From: Roseateles sp.
GTDB taxonomy: Bacteria; Pseudomonadota; Gammaproteobacteria; Burkholderiales; Burkholderiaceae
Assembly (NCBI GenBank): GCA_019232985.1
Contig: JAFAMW010000050.1
Coordinates: 1-32,370, forward strand
Length of the DNA: 32,370 nucleotides
Direction of reading: 5' to 3'
In this document: piece after piece, positions 31,581 to 32,370 of the stretch
How the letters are laid out: each line of letters begins with the position of its first letter
How positions within the stretch are numbered: the first letter of the stretch is position 1
Notes under the pieces: model-generated
Seen by the model: the letters and a program-made list of their open reading frames with translations, nothing else
The model's database searches: none
Told to the model about the DNA's origin: nothing
Made by a program: the position numbers and the translations under genes

Positions 31581-31868
31581 ATGAAAGCCGAGCTGGTCAC
31601 CCGATTCAAGGATGTGACGCCGGAAGGCGGGGTCATTGAGTTGGTGGTCTGGCGCGTACCGAAGCCGGTGCCGCCGAGTCAGCACGGCTTCAAGTACCGA
31701 GCGGCTTACACCCTCAACGGTGTGCGCTTAGTCGGTTTCGACAACGAGATAGGCAAGGGCGACCATTGTCACCTTGGCGGGCGCGAGCAGGGCTACGCGT
31801 TCGTATCCGTCGACCAGTTGATCGAGGACTTCATCGAGGCGGTCGACACCGCCAGGAGAGCGCCATGA
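31581..31868 (+). CDS. TumE-like (DUF6516) toxin candidate
   Basis: This 95-aa cytosolic protein has the layout of the TumE/DUF6516 family: ELVVWRVPKPVPPSQHGFKYRAAYTLNGVRLVGFDNEIGKGDH in outline, with GKGDHCH and a C-terminal helix VSVDQLIEDFIEAVDTA. From memory the family is paired with a winged-helix protein and considered a toxin; the activity is unproven here. ATG 31581 abuts the palindromic operator and has no Shine-Dalgarno. The stop overlaps the next start by 4 bases. Confidence 0.75.
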   Translation: MKAELVTRFKDVTPEGGVIELVVWRVPKPVPPSQHGFKYRAAYTLNGVRLVGFDNEIGKGDHCHLGGREQGYAFVSVDQLIEDFIEAVDTARRAP

Positions 31869-32221
31869 GCCAAAGAATACTGACGATCACGCTGCAGCCG
31901 AACTGGAAGGCCGCGCTGCGGCAGACGGGCCGCAAGGCGACCAAACCAACCTACCAGGGCGAAGTACTGAATTTCGAGAGTCCAGGCGCTTTTTTTGGTT
32001 GCCTGACCGAGCGTCGCTGGGCCATTGTGCGCGCACTCCAGGGCCAGGGCGAGGTCGCCGTGCGCGAACTCGCGCGGCGCGTTCAACGTGACGTGAAACG
32101 CGTGCACGAAGACGTCGTCGCGCTGCTGGAGCTCGGCCTCGTCGAGCGCACCGAAGGCGGCGGTGTGCAGTGCCCGTTCGAATCCGTGCGGATCGACATG
32201 GAACTGCGGGCTGCCGCTTAG
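31865..32221 (+). CDS. Winged-helix DNA-binding antitoxin candidate (HVO_A0114 family)
   Basis: This 118-aa protein has an N-terminal strand region (RILTITLQPNWKAALRQTGR), the linker YQGEVLNFESPGAFFGCLTE, and a winged helix-turn-helix (about 58-104: RRWAIVRALQGQGEVAVRELARRVQRDVKRVHEDVVALLELGLVER in outline). The pattern matches the HVO_A0114-type putative DNA-binding proteins often found beside TumE-like genes. ATG 31865 is in an ATGA overlap with the toxin, with AGGAG six bases upstream. It should repress the palindrome upstream of its partner. Confidence 0.82.
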   Translation: MSQRILTITLQPNWKAALRQTGRKATKPTYQGEVLNFESPGAFFGCLTERRWAIVRALQGQGEVAVRELARRVQRDVKRVHEDVVALLELGLVERTEGGGVQCPFESVRIDMELRAAA

Positions 32222-32246
32222 CGAGTCCGCCCTGAACAACTCGTTT

Positions 32247-32370
32247 TCAGCCGCGCACCAGCGTCGGCCGGTATGAGTTGGCGGCGCGGAGTCGCAACAT
32301 GGCCGAGGCCGCTTGCAGCCCCCACGTGATCGCCATGGCGACCAAGCCCAACAAGGCGCAATAAAGCACC
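32247..32370 (-). CDS. C-terminal end of a membrane protein (partial)
   Basis: On the minus strand a frame with no stop enters the window edge and ends at TGA (32249-32247). The visible 41 codons read as one hydrophobic helix (LYCALLGLVAMAITWGLQAA) and a basic tail (LRLRAANSYRPTLVRG), the look of a membrane-protein C-terminus. Its identity is unknown. It is convergent with the last toxin-antitoxin gene, 25 bases away. Confidence 0.45.
   Translation of the reverse strand, partial: VLYCALLGLVAMAITWGLQAASAMLRLRAANSYRPTLVRG

Noticed and set aside
28270..32246. Integrase, transposase or att-site borders of a mobile island
   Set aside because: No such gene, terminal inverted repeat or tRNA end was seen; the accessory character rests on gene content alone.
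1..32370. CRISPR arrays, tRNA, rRNA or riboswitches
   Set aside because: No regularly spaced repeats, cloverleaf, ribosomal sequence or recognisable riboswitch core was found by reading both strands.

Overview
The window is very GC-rich and almost fully coding. Short intergenic gaps, many 4-base ATGA start/stop overlaps, and the gene content (apaG next to mltA, a fused indolepyruvate ferredoxin oxidoreductase, a cytochrome b561/YceI/YceI cluster, LytS- and LytTR-type signalling) point to a betaproteobacterium, most likely Burkholderiales. That placement is an inference from gene content and composition, not a search result. No rRNA, tRNA, CRISPR array, transposase or phage gene was seen.

Layout. 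1-4.2 kb: the end of psuG, then a minus-strand run tag > rpe > low-molecular-weight phosphatase, facing a plus-strand run apaG > mltA > a 79-aa unknown. 4.2-6.6 kb (minus): a large FAD dehydrogenase, a 51-aa basic protein and methylglyoxal synthase, with two good hairpin terminators. 6.6-10.1 kb (minus): a peptide-type ABC importer (binding protein plus two permeases, no ATPase in view). 10.2-14.1 kb (minus): a membrane diguanylate cyclase coupled to a secreted HExxH metalloprotease, then an exported beta-rich protein and a GH18 chitinase. 14.2-19.1 kb: an Lrp/AsnC regulator divergent from a 1186-aa indolepyruvate ferredoxin oxidoreductase, then a lipoprotein. 19.1-25.7 kb: a hybrid histidine kinase, the cytochrome b561/YceI pair operon, and a second two-component system (LytS-like kinase, membrane protein, LytTR regulator). 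25.8-28.3 kb: a coiled-coil membrane protein, a glycosyltransferase and a secreted unknown.

28.3-32.2 kb is an accessory-looking stretch. It holds three toxin-antitoxin-like modules (HigB/HigA, a HigB2-like/XRE pair, and a TumE-like/winged-helix pair) and an HDOD-CheY pair lying between the second and third.

The most interesting observation is a shared design in the three modules. Each toxin gene comes first, has no Shine-Dalgarno, and has a -35/-10 pair placed so that transcription should begin on or within one base of the toxin start codon. A perfect palindrome sits over or beside the promoter elements. Each antitoxin gene has a strong Shine-Dalgarno inside or just after the toxin gene. 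This suggests leaderless toxin translation against SD-driven antitoxin translation from one autorepressed transcript. The same start-abutting -10 arrangement occurs at the tag/apaG divergent gap.
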